Source: Spirosoma lacussanchae (GTDB lineage Bacteria; Bacteroidota; Bacteroidia; Cytophagales; Spirosomataceae). From it: a DNA stretch of 64,000 nucleotides. The stretch covers positions 124,001 to 188,000 of the forward strand of contig NZ_SWJG01000008.1 in the NCBI RefSeq assembly GCF_005870035.1. Reading direction: 5' to 3'. Every line of letters starts with the position of its first letter. The first letter of the stretch is position 1. The position numbers and the translations under genes are program-made. This document shows positions 44,561-55,400 of this stretch, in pieces. Under the pieces are notes generated by a model. That model saw only the letters and a list, made by a program, of their open reading frames with translations. It was not told the origin of the DNA and made no database searches.

Positions 44561-47071
44561 ATGCGTAACCTGTACTTTCCTTTCCTTGGTTTTCTGCTTC
44601 TGATCAACTGTTCCCTGGCCCAAGTTAGTCCGGCGCCCGACCCGGCAAAGACCTACCAGTTCAAGAACGGGCTGGTAGCTCTGACAGGGAGCCGCTACGG
44701 CCGCGAAGCTGTCTACACCGACCCGCTCGCCTATCAGCTTTATACCGGCACTCTTCGGCAACCCAAAGAAGGCTCCCTGTTTGGGAAAAACGAACAGGGT
44801 CAGGACATCCGCTGGCAAACCGTAACTGCCGATAGTCTGAACCGGCTTCGTCCATCCAGTGCGTTTCGCGTAAACGGCGGAGCGCCAGCCGGTCCGGGCG
44901 TGACGGAAGGCAGTCTGCGGGGCGGGCTGGGCAGTGGTGGGGGGTACACCTATCTCACGTACGAAGCCAGAAAGGAGCAGGTCGCTATCCTGAACATCAA
45001 GGGGAACAGCAATGTCTACGTCAATGGAGAGCTACACATGGGCGATGCCTATAGCATGGGCTACCTGCACATACCCGTAAAACTTAGAAAAGGCCTCAAC
45101 GAGCTGTATGTGCGCGGGGTGGGCGTAAGTGCTTCTCTGTTTTTTCCTGACAACGCAGTACTGCTCCGCACGGACGATCCAACACTGCCCAGCATCCGGC
45201 TGGGCGAACCCAATGTTTTACTACAGGGGGCTGTGGTCGTGATCAACACAACAAATACCCAGCTGAGGGGCCTGCAACTGACCAGCCAGCTGGGTGGCCG
45301 GGAGGTAACTGTCGAGGTGCCTGCCATTCCGGCCCTGTCGAGTCGGAAAGTTGCCTTTGGTTTTGATGGCAGCACGATCAGAACGGCCGGGTCACATAGC
45401 TGCGGGCTGCTGCTGCGCCAGTCGGGAAAACGGCTCGATCAGGCTTTGATAGCGGTAGAGGCTGTGGGGCCGGGGGCTACGTACAGCAAAACCTTTATCA
45501 GCGCGATCGATGGCAGTCTTCAGTATTATTCGGTAACGCCCCCCGCTTCCGGGACCGGGGCTGCCGCTCTGTTTTTGTCGGTTCATGGCGCCGGCGTTGA
45601 AGCGTCGGGACAGGCACGCGCCTACAAATCCAAAGAGTGGGGAACGCTGGTGGCAGCTACCAATCGCCGACCGAGGGGGTTTAACTGGGAGGACTGGGGT
45701 CGGCTCGATGCCCTTGAAGTCCTGGACCTGGCCCGGAGGCAGTTTAAGCCGGACCCCGCCCGTATCTACCTGACCGGGCATTCGATGGGGGGCCACGGCA
45801 CCTGGTTTTTGGGCGCTACCTATCCCGATAAGTGGGCCGCCATTGCTCCCTGCGCGGGCTACCCGACCCTGAAAGAATACGGTTCTGCCGATGGAGTTAT
45901 TCCCGACACGAGCCAGAACCCACTCGAGCGAACGCTCTTGCGGGCGGGCAACCAGAGCGATGTTCTAAAGCTGACTACCAATTATAAACCCCTGGGGGTG
46001 TATATCTTTCACGGCGATGCTGACCGCACCGTTCCCGTATCGTATGCGCGACAGATGCGCAAATTGCTGGGCACCACCCAGCCAGATATAAGCTACTACG
46101 AGTACCCGGGCGGAAGTCACTGGTTTGGTGATCATAGCGTTGACTGGCCACCGCTATTCGACTATTTCCGGTGGCATCTGCGTCTGGCTGATTCACTGGT
46201 CAGCACTATTGATTTCACCACGGCTAATCCGGGTATATCCGCTTCCTTCCGATGGGCGTCGATTGAACAACAGAGTCAGCCGCTGCTATATAGTCGCATT
46301 CAGCTAAACCGGACCACCCAGGCTATAACCGGCACAACGGCCAATGTATCCCTGTTGAAACTGGCGCTGAATGATTTTGGTACCAACGCCCGCCTGACAA
46401 TCGCTCTGGATAGTCTGCCTGCTCTCGACTACCAGACCCGCAGCAGCCACGATACGCTGCATATCCGCAAAGAGGCCAACGGCTGGCGCATCGTACCTCC
46501 CGCCAGTCTGGCACACAAGGGCCCACACCGGTACGGCACCTTCAAAGACGGCTTCAACCATAACATGGTGTTTGTCTACAGCACCCGCGGAACAAAAGAG
46601 GAGAACGACTGGAGCTGGCAAAAAGCCCGCTATGACGCTGAAACCTGGTATTACCGAGGCAACGGCTCCGTGGATATTATTCCAGACACGGATTTCTCCC
46701 TGATTACTCATGCAAACCGGGGGGTTGTCCTGTTCGGTAATGCCAACAGTAATGCCGCCTGGCCGTTGTTACTAGCCGACAGCCCGATTCAGGTGCAGCG
46801 AAACCGGATTCAGGTGGGCGATAAGCAGTGGCAGGGCGATGATCTGGCCACCTACTTTGTTTGGCCAATCAGGGGGTCAGCCACAACCTCGGTAGCGGTG
46901 GTTAGTGGAACCGGACTGAAAGGTATGAAAGCAGCATTGGCCAATCAGTATTTTGCCGGGGCCAGTGGATTCCCGGATTACATGGTTTTCGGTCTGGACA
47001 TGCTGCTTAAGGGCGGAACGGGGCTGAAAACAGCCGGATTTTTTACTAATGAGTGGCAATTGAAACCGTAA
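44561..47071 (+). CDS. Large secreted alpha/beta-hydrolase esterase
   Basis: 836 aa with signal peptide to about residue 20 (NCSLAQV). The N-terminal part (30-300) is beta-rich (NSNVYVNGELHMGDAYSMG). The central hydrolase domain has ALFLSVHGAGVEASG, YLTGHSMGGHGTWF (nucleophile Ser in GxSxG), YIFHGDADRTVP (acid) and GGSHWFGDHS (His), in the prolyl-oligopeptidase/PHB-depolymerase style. A C-terminal domain of 280 residues (FTTANPGISASFRWASIEQQ) is unassigned. A role in removing acetyl groups from mannan is plausible from the neighbours but not shown. Confidence 0.78.
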   Translation: MRNLYFPFLGFLLLINCSLAQVSPAPDPAKTYQFKNGLVALTGSRYGREAVYTDPLAYQLYTGTLRQPKEGSLFGKNEQGQDIRWQTVTADSLNRLRPSSAFRVNGGAPAGPGVTEGSLRGGLGSGGGYTYLTYEARKEQVAILNIKGNSNVYVNGELHMGDAYSMGYLHIPVKLRKGLNELYVRGVGVSASLFFPDNAVLLRTDDPTLPSIRLGEPNVLLQGAVVVINTTNTQLRGLQLTSQLGGREVTVEVPAIPALSSRKVAFGFDGSTIRTAGSHSCGLLLRQSGKRLDQALIAVEAVGPGATYSKTFISAIDGSLQYYSVTPPASGTGAAALFLSVHGAGVEASGQARAYKSKEWGTLVAATNRRPRGFNWEDWGRLDALEVLDLARRQFKPDPARIYLTGHSMGGHGTWFLGATYPDKWAAIAPCAGYPTLKEYGSADGVIPDTSQNPLERTLLRAGNQSDVLKLTTNYKPLGVYIFHGDADRTVPVSYARQMRKLLGTTQPDISYYEYPGGSHWFGDHSVDWPPLFDYFRWHLRLADSLVSTIDFTTANPGISASFRWASIEQQSQPLLYSRIQLNRTTQAITGTTANVSLLKLALNDFGTNARLTIALDSLPALDYQTRSSHDTLHIRKEANGWRIVPPASLAHKGPHRYGTFKDGFNHNMVFVYSTRGTKEENDWSWQKARYDAETWYYRGNGSVDIIPDTDFSLITHANRGVVLFGNANSNAAWPLLLADSPIQVQRNRIQVGDKQWQGDDLATYFVWPIRGSATTSVAVVSGTGLKGMKAALANQYFAGASGFPDYMVFGLDMLLKGGTGLKTAGFFTNEWQLKP

Positions 47072-47662
47072 TACATTTATTGGTAGTATTAACCATTAGT
47101 GTAGGTAAGTATATTATTTTGGTAGGGTATATGTACTCAATTTTACTTAATTTTGGCTTAATCGACAGTAAAGCGTCGATGTTGGTCAAGATTAGAAGTA
47201 GTAGCCACTAGTATTTTATAAGACACATACGACCTGTTAATATTTAAATTTTCTAATTAATTATGTAATTTAGCTAATATTGTGAAAAATAATAGCATCA
47301 ATCTCTCTATTTAAAAAAATATTTTAAAAATCACTGATATATTTGTCTTTGGTAAAGGCAGTGCAAAGATTATGTGGTACAGCAGTGTTATATCCTGATT
47401 TTGGGCCATATAAACACCTTTTTGCAAAATTTTATAAAAGTTAATATTCGGTTAATGCAGTTTGTACCAATCTCATACGCAGCGAGGTAAGCAGTTTTGG
47501 GCATTTGCCTGCCATGCTTGAGTAATAATCTGCGTTTTCGTCAGTGGTAACCGCTGGCCACGAATCAGCAATCGGATGAGCCGGTTAGCGAACCCCTTCA
47601 GGACACCATCGTGATTGAATCAACCCCAGTACAGTTAATCTATAACCATAACTTAAAAACAC
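47072..47662. other. 590-bp AT-rich intergenic region before the second locus
   Basis: Strongly AT-rich against its neighbours, with no gene. It holds an exact TAnnTTTG (TATATTTG, 47338-47345) without a clear -33, and TTTTTGCAAAATT (47419-47431), a 13-mer also found beside the -7 element at 33668-33680. It probably contains the promoter of the downstream SusC gene and a regulator site. Confidence 0.5.
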
Positions 47663-50600
47663 ATGAGAGAATGTAGAAACAGGTTTACGTATTTGTTGAC
47701 CTTCTTCCTGCTCAGTTGCTGTCTGGCTCAGGCCCAGCAAGTTAGTATACAGGGGAAAGTGTCCGAAAATGCCAACGATGTAATTCCTGGCGCTAACGTT
47801 CTGATCAAGGGAACGAACAAGGGTACAGTAACTGACGCCGAAGGCCGGTTCACCATAACCGCAGCTAAAGGAAACGTATTGGTTATTCAGGCGCTGGGTT
47901 TTCAGGCTCAGGAGATTACGGTAGACGATCAGACGACCCTCAACGTTACGCTGGCAGTGAGCGACAGAACCCTTGACGAGGTGGTGGTCACGGCTTTGGG
48001 TATCGCCAAAGACAAGAAAGTACTCTCGTATGCGGTTACGGAGGTGCAGGGTTCAAACCTGACACAGGCCCGTGAAATTAACCTGGGTAACGCACTGGCT
48101 GGCCGGGTAGCCGGTCTGAATGCTACCAGCACGGCTACGGGCCCAGCGGGATCGAGCCGGGTTATTATCCGCGGTAACGGTTCGCTCAGTGGTAATAACC
48201 AGCCGTTGTACGTAATCAATGGTGTACCTATCGATAACACCAACGTAAACTCGGCCGGTATGTGGGGTGGTAACGACTCGGGTGATGGTCTGAACAGTAT
48301 TAACCCCGACGATATCGAGACCATTTCGGTACTGAAAGGGGGTACCGCGGCCGCTCTCTATGGTTCGCGCGCATCGAACGGCGTCATTCTGATTACGACC
48401 AAGACGGGTAAAGGCCAGAAGGGCATCGGCGTTGAATACAACGGTACCTACACGATGGATCGCCCGTTCAACCTGACCGACTGGCAGTATGAATACGGTT
48501 CTGGTTTCAGAGGAGTTAAACCGGCAACCAAAGATCAAGCCATTGCCTATGGTGTTCAGTCGTGGGGCGCGAAACTGGATGGCTCGTCGGTGGTTCAGTT
48601 CGACGGTGTGAGTCGTCCTTACTCGGCCCAGCGGGACAATGTGAAGAACTTCTACAACGCCGGTAGCACCTTCACCAACACGGTAGCGGTAGCCGGTGGC
48701 AACGAAACGGCCAGTTTCCGCTTCTCGGCGTCTAACCTGGATTCAAAAAGCGTTGTACCCAATGCCGGCTTCAACCGGAAGTCGTTCAACCTGAGCGCAA
48801 ACGCCAACCTGTCCAAGAAAGTAGTCTTTGAAGGAGTGGGTCAGTACAACGTGGAAGAAGGCAATAACCGGACGTATCTGTCAGACACACCTAAAAATCC
48901 GAACTACGCCGTACAGATGATCGCTACGAACGTAGACGTCCGTAGCCTGGACCCGGGTTATGACAGCCGGGGATACGAAGCGCTCTGGAACAGCAATGTG
49001 TATGCGCAGAACCCTTACTTTGTGGTTAACAAGGTAAAGAATACCGATATCCGGAACCGTTTCCTGGGGTCGTTCAGTCTGCGATACAACATCACTGACT
49101 TCCTGTATCTGCGGGGCCGGGTTGGTACCGATAACAACCAGCTGAAATACCTCGACATCGAACCAACTGGTCTGGCTTACTCGACCCTCGGCGCCATGAG
49201 CCGTCGGCAGGTTCAGATTCAGGAAACCAACTCGGAGGTATTGCTGGGCTTCAACAAGGATTTTGGTCCCCTGTCGGTGAACGCTATCGCTGGTGGAAAC
49301 CGCATGCGTCGGTCAACGGAGGAGATGAGCTTCCGGGGCAGCCAGTTCAACGTACCGTTCAACTACTTCCTGGACAATACGATCAACAAAACGCCGGGCT
49401 ATTCGTACAATGGTTTCGGAATCAACTCGCTCTTCGCATCGACCGATATTGGCTATCAGAACGTTCTGTTCCTGACCCTGACCGGTCGCCAGGACTGGTT
49501 CTCGACGCTGGCCAAGGCGAACAACAGCCTGTTCTACCCGTCGGCGGGTTTGAGCTTTGCGTTCTCCGATGTGCTTCGTAACCGGGGCAACTGGCTGAAC
49601 TATGGTAAAGTGCGCGCTTCGATCGCCCAGGTGGGTGGAGGTTACCCGAACCCGTATGCGCTCAATCTGACCTACGGTCTGGAGGCTAACTCGTACCTTG
49701 GCGGGGTGCCGCTGATGAAGATCAACACCAACGACGGTACCATTCCGAATGCCCTGCTACAGCCTAACACCTCAACAACAACTGAGCTGGGTCTGGAAGG
49801 CAAGCTGTTCAACAACAAACTGGGCGTTGACCTGACCCTGTATAAGCGGGTGACGAAAAACGATCCGGTGGCGGCTTCGACCTCAACGGCTTCGGGCTAC
49901 GGAAAAGTGCTGCTGAACGTGGGTGAGGTGGTGAATAAAGGAATCGAGCTGTTACTGACGGGTACGCCCTTCAAAACCAACAGCGGCTTTACCTGGAACG
50001 TGGCTTACAACGTAGCCTACAATGACAACAAAGTCATCAAGATTTCGGATCAGATCAAAGTGCTGGAGCTGGATCAGTCGCGTACGCAGAGTGCGTACAT
50101 CTACCACTTCGAAGGTCAGCCGTACGGGATGATTGCGGGCTATAAAGCCATGCGCGATGCCAACGGAAACATCGTGTACAACGAAACGACCGGTATCCCG
50201 ATGCGGAGCGAATTCACGATGCTGGGCCGGGGTGTTCCGCCCCTGACGATGGGTCTGACCAATACCTTCACCTACAAGAATTTCTCGCTGAGCTTCCTGG
50301 TCGATGGTAAATTCGGTGGCAAACTGTACAGCGCCACTAACTACTTCGCCTACAGCACCGGCTTGTCGAAAGAGACGCTGGTCGGTCGCGAGTCGGGTCT
50401 GACCGTTACGGGAGTAACCACGAAAGGGGATGCGTTCTCGAAAACCTTCGCGGGCAAGGATGTACAGGATTACTACAAAGGCCTGACCACCATCACCGAT
50501 CAGTTTGTGTACAGCTCCGATTTTGCCAAGCTGCGTCAGTTCACACTGGGCTACTCGCTGCCAAAAGCCTTCCTGGCCAAAACCCCGATTCAGTCGGCCA

Positions 50601-50758
50601 GCCTGTCGCTCGTTGCCCGTAACCTGCTGATTCTGTACAACCAGGTGCCGAACGTTGATCCGGAGTCGACTTACAACAGCGGCAATGGTCAGGGACTCGA
50701 AATGTTTGGTGTGCCCCCGGCCCGTAGCTACGGTCTGAACCTGATGGTTAAATTCTAA
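47663..50758 (+). CDS. SusC/RagA-type TonB-dependent receptor, second locus
   Basis: 1031 aa. Signal peptide to about residue 24 (CCLAQAQQ). CarboxypepD-like domain (VSIQGKVSENANDVIPGANV), plug (DEVVVTALGIAKDKKVLSYA, VIIRGNGSLSG, ISVLKGGTAAALYGSRASNG) and barrel ending YGLNLMVKF. Its SusD partner follows by 27 bp. The transported glycan is inferred to be a mannose/fucose-containing oligosaccharide from the GH92, GH29 and GH2 genes downstream. Confidence 0.95.
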   Translation: MRECRNRFTYLLTFFLLSCCLAQAQQVSIQGKVSENANDVIPGANVLIKGTNKGTVTDAEGRFTITAAKGNVLVIQALGFQAQEITVDDQTTLNVTLAVSDRTLDEVVVTALGIAKDKKVLSYAVTEVQGSNLTQAREINLGNALAGRVAGLNATSTATGPAGSSRVIIRGNGSLSGNNQPLYVINGVPIDNTNVNSAGMWGGNDSGDGLNSINPDDIETISVLKGGTAAALYGSRASNGVILITTKTGKGQKGIGVEYNGTYTMDRPFNLTDWQYEYGSGFRGVKPATKDQAIAYGVQSWGAKLDGSSVVQFDGVSRPYSAQRDNVKNFYNAGSTFTNTVAVAGGNETASFRFSASNLDSKSVVPNAGFNRKSFNLSANANLSKKVVFEGVGQYNVEEGNNRTYLSDTPKNPNYAVQMIATNVDVRSLDPGYDSRGYEALWNSNVYAQNPYFVVNKVKNTDIRNRFLGSFSLRYNITDFLYLRGRVGTDNNQLKYLDIEPTGLAYSTLGAMSRRQVQIQETNSEVLLGFNKDFGPLSVNAIAGGNRMRRSTEEMSFRGSQFNVPFNYFLDNTINKTPGYSYNGFGINSLFASTDIGYQNVLFLTLTGRQDWFSTLAKANNSLFYPSAGLSFAFSDVLRNRGNWLNYGKVRASIAQVGGGYPNPYALNLTYGLEANSYLGGVPLMKINTNDGTIPNALLQPNTSTTTELGLEGKLFNNKLGVDLTLYKRVTKNDPVAASTSTASGYGKVLLNVGEVVNKGIELLLTGTPFKTNSGFTWNVAYNVAYNDNKVIKISDQIKVLELDQSRTQSAYIYHFEGQPYGMIAGYKAMRDANGNIVYNETTGIPMRSEFTMLGRGVPPLTMGLTNTFTYKNFSLSFLVDGKFGGKLYSATNYFAYSTGLSKETLVGRESGLTVTGVTTKGDAFSKTFAGKDVQDYYKGLTTITDQFVYSSDFAKLRQFTLGYSLPKAFLAKTPIQSASLSLVARNLLILYNQVPNVDPESTYNSGNGQGLEMFGVPPARSYGLNLMVKF

Positions 50759-50785
50759 CAGCCACCGATCTTAACTCATTTCCAT

Positions 50786-52369
50786 ATGTTGACATACAGT
50801 AAAAAAAGACGATTGCCTATCCTGACGGCCGTACTGGCAGCCAGCCTGCTGGTGTCGTCCTGTGACCAGGGTTTTGAAGAACTCAACACCAACCCGAACG
50901 CGCTGACCGAGCCGGTAGTACCGAACCTGCTTTCGTACAGCATCGTGAAAACGGCGGGTACTGGCTACGAGAACCACCGGGGGAACCTGATTTATGCCGG
51001 GGCCATCATTCAGCATTTTGCTTCGCTGAACCCGTACTGGGCCGGCGACAAATACCTGTATAACGGACCCTATTCGGATGCCTTTTTCGAAACCGCCTAC
51101 GGGTCGCACGTGAAGGAGCTGGAGCAGATCATTTCGATTACGAAAGATAATCCGGCGCAGTCGACCCTTTACAATGTGGCGCGTATCTGGCGGGTGTTTG
51201 GCTATCACCGTATCACCGATCTGTACGGCGATGTGCCGTATTCGGAAGCGGGCAAAGGCTATCTGAGCAGCACGTTCTCGCCCAAATACGACAAGCAGGC
51301 CGACATTTATGCCGATATGCTGAACGAGCTGGACCAGGCGGCCCAGGGTCTCGATGCCAACAAAACAGGATACGGCACGTCTGACCTGATTTATGGCGGT
51401 GATCTGACAAAATGGAAAAAGTTTGCATACTCGATGATGCTGCGGCTGGGCATGCGCCTGACGAAAGTCGATCCGGCCAAGGCGGAGTTGTACGTGAAGA
51501 AAGCCATTGCCGGGGGCGTGATGCAGAGCAATGACGACATTGCCAAGCTGAACCATGCCGATGGCGACGATAACAAGCGGAACCTGGACGCCAACACCCT
51601 CAGAACCCAGGAGTACGATGCGGCTAACCTGAAAGGAAAGGCTAACAGCAAGCTCAGCAAGACGTTCGTTGATTTCCTCAAGAACAACAACGACCCACGT
51701 CTACCGTTCATCGCTACCCTCTGGCAGGGCAACGCCAGTGCCACCGCTGAAGCAACGGCAACGAACCCGACTGCACAGAAGGGGCTGCCTAATGGCTACG
51801 ATGCGACTACGATCAAAACCCTGATCCCGAGCTGGAACGACAATTCGATCACCGAATACTCCGAGGCTAACCTGAACAAGATAGCCAGCAACTCGGCCCC
51901 GACGCTGTTCCAGACCTATGCGGAAGTTGAATACCTGCTCGCCGAAGCCGCTCTGCGTGGCTGGGGTGATGGTCAGGCGGCCCTGCACTACAACCGTGGG
52001 GTGACGGCAGCCATGAGCATGATGTCGCTCTTTGGGGGTACGATTCCTCAAAGTGCGATCACTGCGTACCTGACGGCCCATCCATACCTGGCAACTGGCA
52101 CTACGGCTCAGCAGATGGAACAAATCGGCACCCAGTACTGGGCCGTCAACTTCCTCAACTCGTACGAGGCATACGCCAACTGGCGCCGGACAGGGTATCC
52201 GGTGCTGACGCCGACCAACTTCCCCGGCAACGAAACCGGCGGAACGATCATGCGACGGTTGCGGTATCCAGCCTCTGAAGCGAGCCGGAATGCCGCCAAA
52301 TACAACGCAGCCGTTGCCATTCAGGGTCCTGACCTGTTTACAACCCGGGTATGGTGGGATAAACAATAA
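50786..52369 (+). CDS. SusD/RagB-like surface lipoprotein, second locus
   Basis: 527 aa. Lipoprotein signal SLLVSSCDQG (Cys near residue 27), then FEELNTNPNALTEP, typical of SusD-like_2 proteins. Helical body with YNVARIWRVFGYHRITDLYG and YAEVEYLLAEAALRGWG; ends RVWWDKQ, like the SusD at 19046. A strong terminator follows, so this SusCD pair can be transcribed on its own. Confidence 0.94.
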   Translation: MLTYSKKRRLPILTAVLAASLLVSSCDQGFEELNTNPNALTEPVVPNLLSYSIVKTAGTGYENHRGNLIYAGAIIQHFASLNPYWAGDKYLYNGPYSDAFFETAYGSHVKELEQIISITKDNPAQSTLYNVARIWRVFGYHRITDLYGDVPYSEAGKGYLSSTFSPKYDKQADIYADMLNELDQAAQGLDANKTGYGTSDLIYGGDLTKWKKFAYSMMLRLGMRLTKVDPAKAELYVKKAIAGGVMQSNDDIAKLNHADGDDNKRNLDANTLRTQEYDAANLKGKANSKLSKTFVDFLKNNNDPRLPFIATLWQGNASATAEATATNPTAQKGLPNGYDATTIKTLIPSWNDNSITEYSEANLNKIASNSAPTLFQTYAEVEYLLAEAALRGWGDGQAALHYNRGVTAAMSMMSLFGGTIPQSAITAYLTAHPYLATGTTAQQMEQIGTQYWAVNFLNSYEAYANWRRTGYPVLTPTNFPGNETGGTIMRRLRYPASEASRNAAKYNAAVAIQGPDLFTTRVWWDKQ

Positions 52370-52392
52370 GGATCTGGCTCATTCTGTTTAAA

Positions 52393-52439
52393 TTACGGGT
52401 TAATAGGCCGTGGCCAACCAGCGGTTTATTAACCCGTAA
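52393..52439 (+). terminator. Hairpin terminator after SusD
   Basis: A perfect 13-bp stem (52393-52405 with 52427-52439), 24 bp past the SusD stop. The next gene starts nine bases later. Confidence 0.7.
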
Positions 52440-52447
52440 CTACGTTG

Positions 52448-55400
52448 ATGCATCGCTCTCTGCTGTCATACATGAACCGAAACCCGCTGGTCGCTTTGTT
52501 TGGGCTGATGGCCCTGCTGGTTCCGGCCGGTCTCCAGGCCCAGTTTACCCGGCTGGCGCCGGAGCAGACGGGCATCCGGTTCACTAACCAGCTGACCGAA
52601 ACAGAGGAACAAAATGTGTTGGCCTACGAATATTTTTACAACGGAGGGGGCGTGGCCGTCGGGGATCTGAACAACGACGGTCGGCCTGACCTGTACTTTA
52701 CGGGTAACATGACGCCCGACCGGCTATACCTGAACGATGGCAACCTTCGGTTCACCGACCAGTCAGCCGCGGCCGGAATCGGTCAGGGACCGGGCTGGAA
52801 AACTGGCGTTACCCTCGTTGACATCAACCGCGATGGGTGGCTGGATATCTACGTATGTTACTCCGGCAATGGCGACCCGGCCATCCGGCGAAACCGGTTG
52901 TACATCAACAATCACCTCGACAAAAAAGGGCAGCTGACCTTTACGGACCAGGCTGCTCAGTACGGACTTGACTCACCCGCCTACAGTACCCAGGCCGTCT
53001 TTTTCGACTACGACAAGGATGGTGATCTGGATTGCTTCCTGCTTAACCACAATATCAAAGACTTCAAACGGTTCGACGCAGCGCTGACCAAAGCCATGCG
53101 GGACGAATTTGCTGGCGATAAACTCTTCCGGAACGATAACAACAGGTTTGTCGACGTCAGCGAATCGGCCGGTATTAAAGGCAACCCCATTGGCTTTGGG
53201 CTTGGCGTTGCCGTGGCCGACATAAACCTCGACGGCTGGCCCGATTTGTACGTATCCAACGATTACATTGAACAGGATTATCTGTACCTGAACGATGGCA
53301 AGGGCCACTTTATCGACCAGCTCGACCAGGCCATTGGCCACCTGAGTTACTTCTCCATGGGTAACGAGGTCGTCGACATGAACAATGACGGCTGGCCCGA
53401 CATCTTTACCCTCGACATGTTGCCCGAAGACAACCGGCGGCAAAAACTGCTCTACGGACCCGAGAACTACGAGGTCTACCAGAATATGCTGCGCAACGGC
53501 TTCTCCCACCAGCTGATGCGGAACATGCTGCAACTCAACAACGGAAACACGGGTCAGAAAGCCGGATCGATTAACGTGCCTACATTCAGCGAGATTGGTC
53601 AGCTGGCCGGTATCTCCAATACCGACTGGAGCTGGGCCCCGCTTGTTGCTGATTTCGATAACGACGGCTGGAAAGACCTGTTCGTAACGAATGGCTATCT
53701 GCGCGACTATACGAATATGGACTTTATGAAGTTCTACGCTGATGCCCAGCTGAAAGCATCAAAAGGAAGCCCGACGGCCATGATGGATATTCTGAAACAG
53801 ATGCCATCGTCGGCGACGAAGAACTACATATTCAGAAATTCAGGACAACTTACCTTCGACAATAAAGGGAAAGACTGGGGATTCGACCATCCTCTGTTGT
53901 CGAATGGGGCGGTCTACGCGGATCTCGACGGGGACGGTGATCTGGAAATCATTACCAATAACGTAAACGAGCCCGCTGGTATCTACCGCAACGATAATAA
54001 CCGCCAGCATTACCTGGCCATCCAGCTCGGTGAGAGTACTGCGACAGCGGCTATTGGCGCTAAAGTCTGGGTGTATGCCGGAGGGATGCAGCAGTATCAG
54101 GAGTTCAACCCGTCGAGAGGGTTTGAATCCAGTATGTACGGACCGCTGCATGTCGGATTGGGGAAACAAACTGTAGCGGACAGCATTCGGATTGTCTGGC
54201 CCGACAACCGGACTCAGCTGCTTCGGAATGTCAAAGCTGACCAGAAGCTGGTTGTTCGCTACAAAGGCGCCGACAAACCGTTTGTGTACCAGACGGCAGA
54301 GAAGCCGCTCTATACCGCGGTGCCGGCCGATTCGTCGCTTTACCGGCACCGAGAGGATGTTTATAATGATTTCAAGCGGCAGCCGCTCATGCCCAACATG
54401 CTGTCTTATCAGGGACCCCATCTGGCACAGGGCGACGTAAACGGCGACGGCCTGGTGGATCTGTATGCCCCTGGTGCCAAAGGGCAGGCTGGCCAGCTGC
54501 TGATTGGGCAGGCCGACGGCACCTGGCAACCGCGGGCCCAGGCTGCCTTTACGGCCGACAAGCTGACCGAAGACACCGACGCCCTGTTTGTGGACGTCGA
54601 CGGCGATGGCGACCAGGACCTGTACGTCGTCAGCGGGGGCTATGCCTACCTGCCCGACGACCTGCTGCTGAACGACCGGCTTTACCTGAACGACGGAAAG
54701 GGCAACTTCAGCCGATCGGCCGACGCCCTGCCGGGCGATCAGAGCAGTGATGCCTGCGTCGTGGCGCTGGACGTCGATAAAGATGGTGACCAGGATTTGT
54801 TCGTAGGGGGGCGGGTCCGTCCGGGCTTTTACCCGCAGGCGGTCAGCAGCCGTATCCTGATCAACGATGGGAAAGGGAATTTCTCGGATGCAACAGCCCA
54901 GCTGGCGCCTTACCTGAAAAACCTGGGTATGGTAACCGATGCGCTGGCATTCGATGCGGATCGGGATGGCTGGAACGACCTGGTTCTGGTGGGCGAGTGG
55001 ATGCCGGTGTTGTTGTTGAAAAATCAACAGGGACGGCAGCTGGCAATGCCCCGTCCCTTAACCGCTGCCGGCTGGTGGAACCGGGTCGAAGCCAGTGACC
55101 TCGACGGTGATGGCGATACCGATCTAGTGCTGGGCAATTTTGGAAAAAACAGCCAGATGAAACCTTCTGACCGGGAACCCGTTCGTATCACCTTTGCCGA
55201 CTTTGACCAGAACGAGTCGATCGATCCGTTTCTGACGTATTACATTCAGGGCAAACCGTTTCCCCTGGCCACCCGCGATGAAGCGCTGAACCAGATGTTC
55301 TCCCTGCGACGTAAATTTACCACTTACCAGGCCTATGCCGAAGCCAGCCTGACCGACATACTAACGCCCGAACAGCTCAGCAAAGCGGATACCCTTCAGG

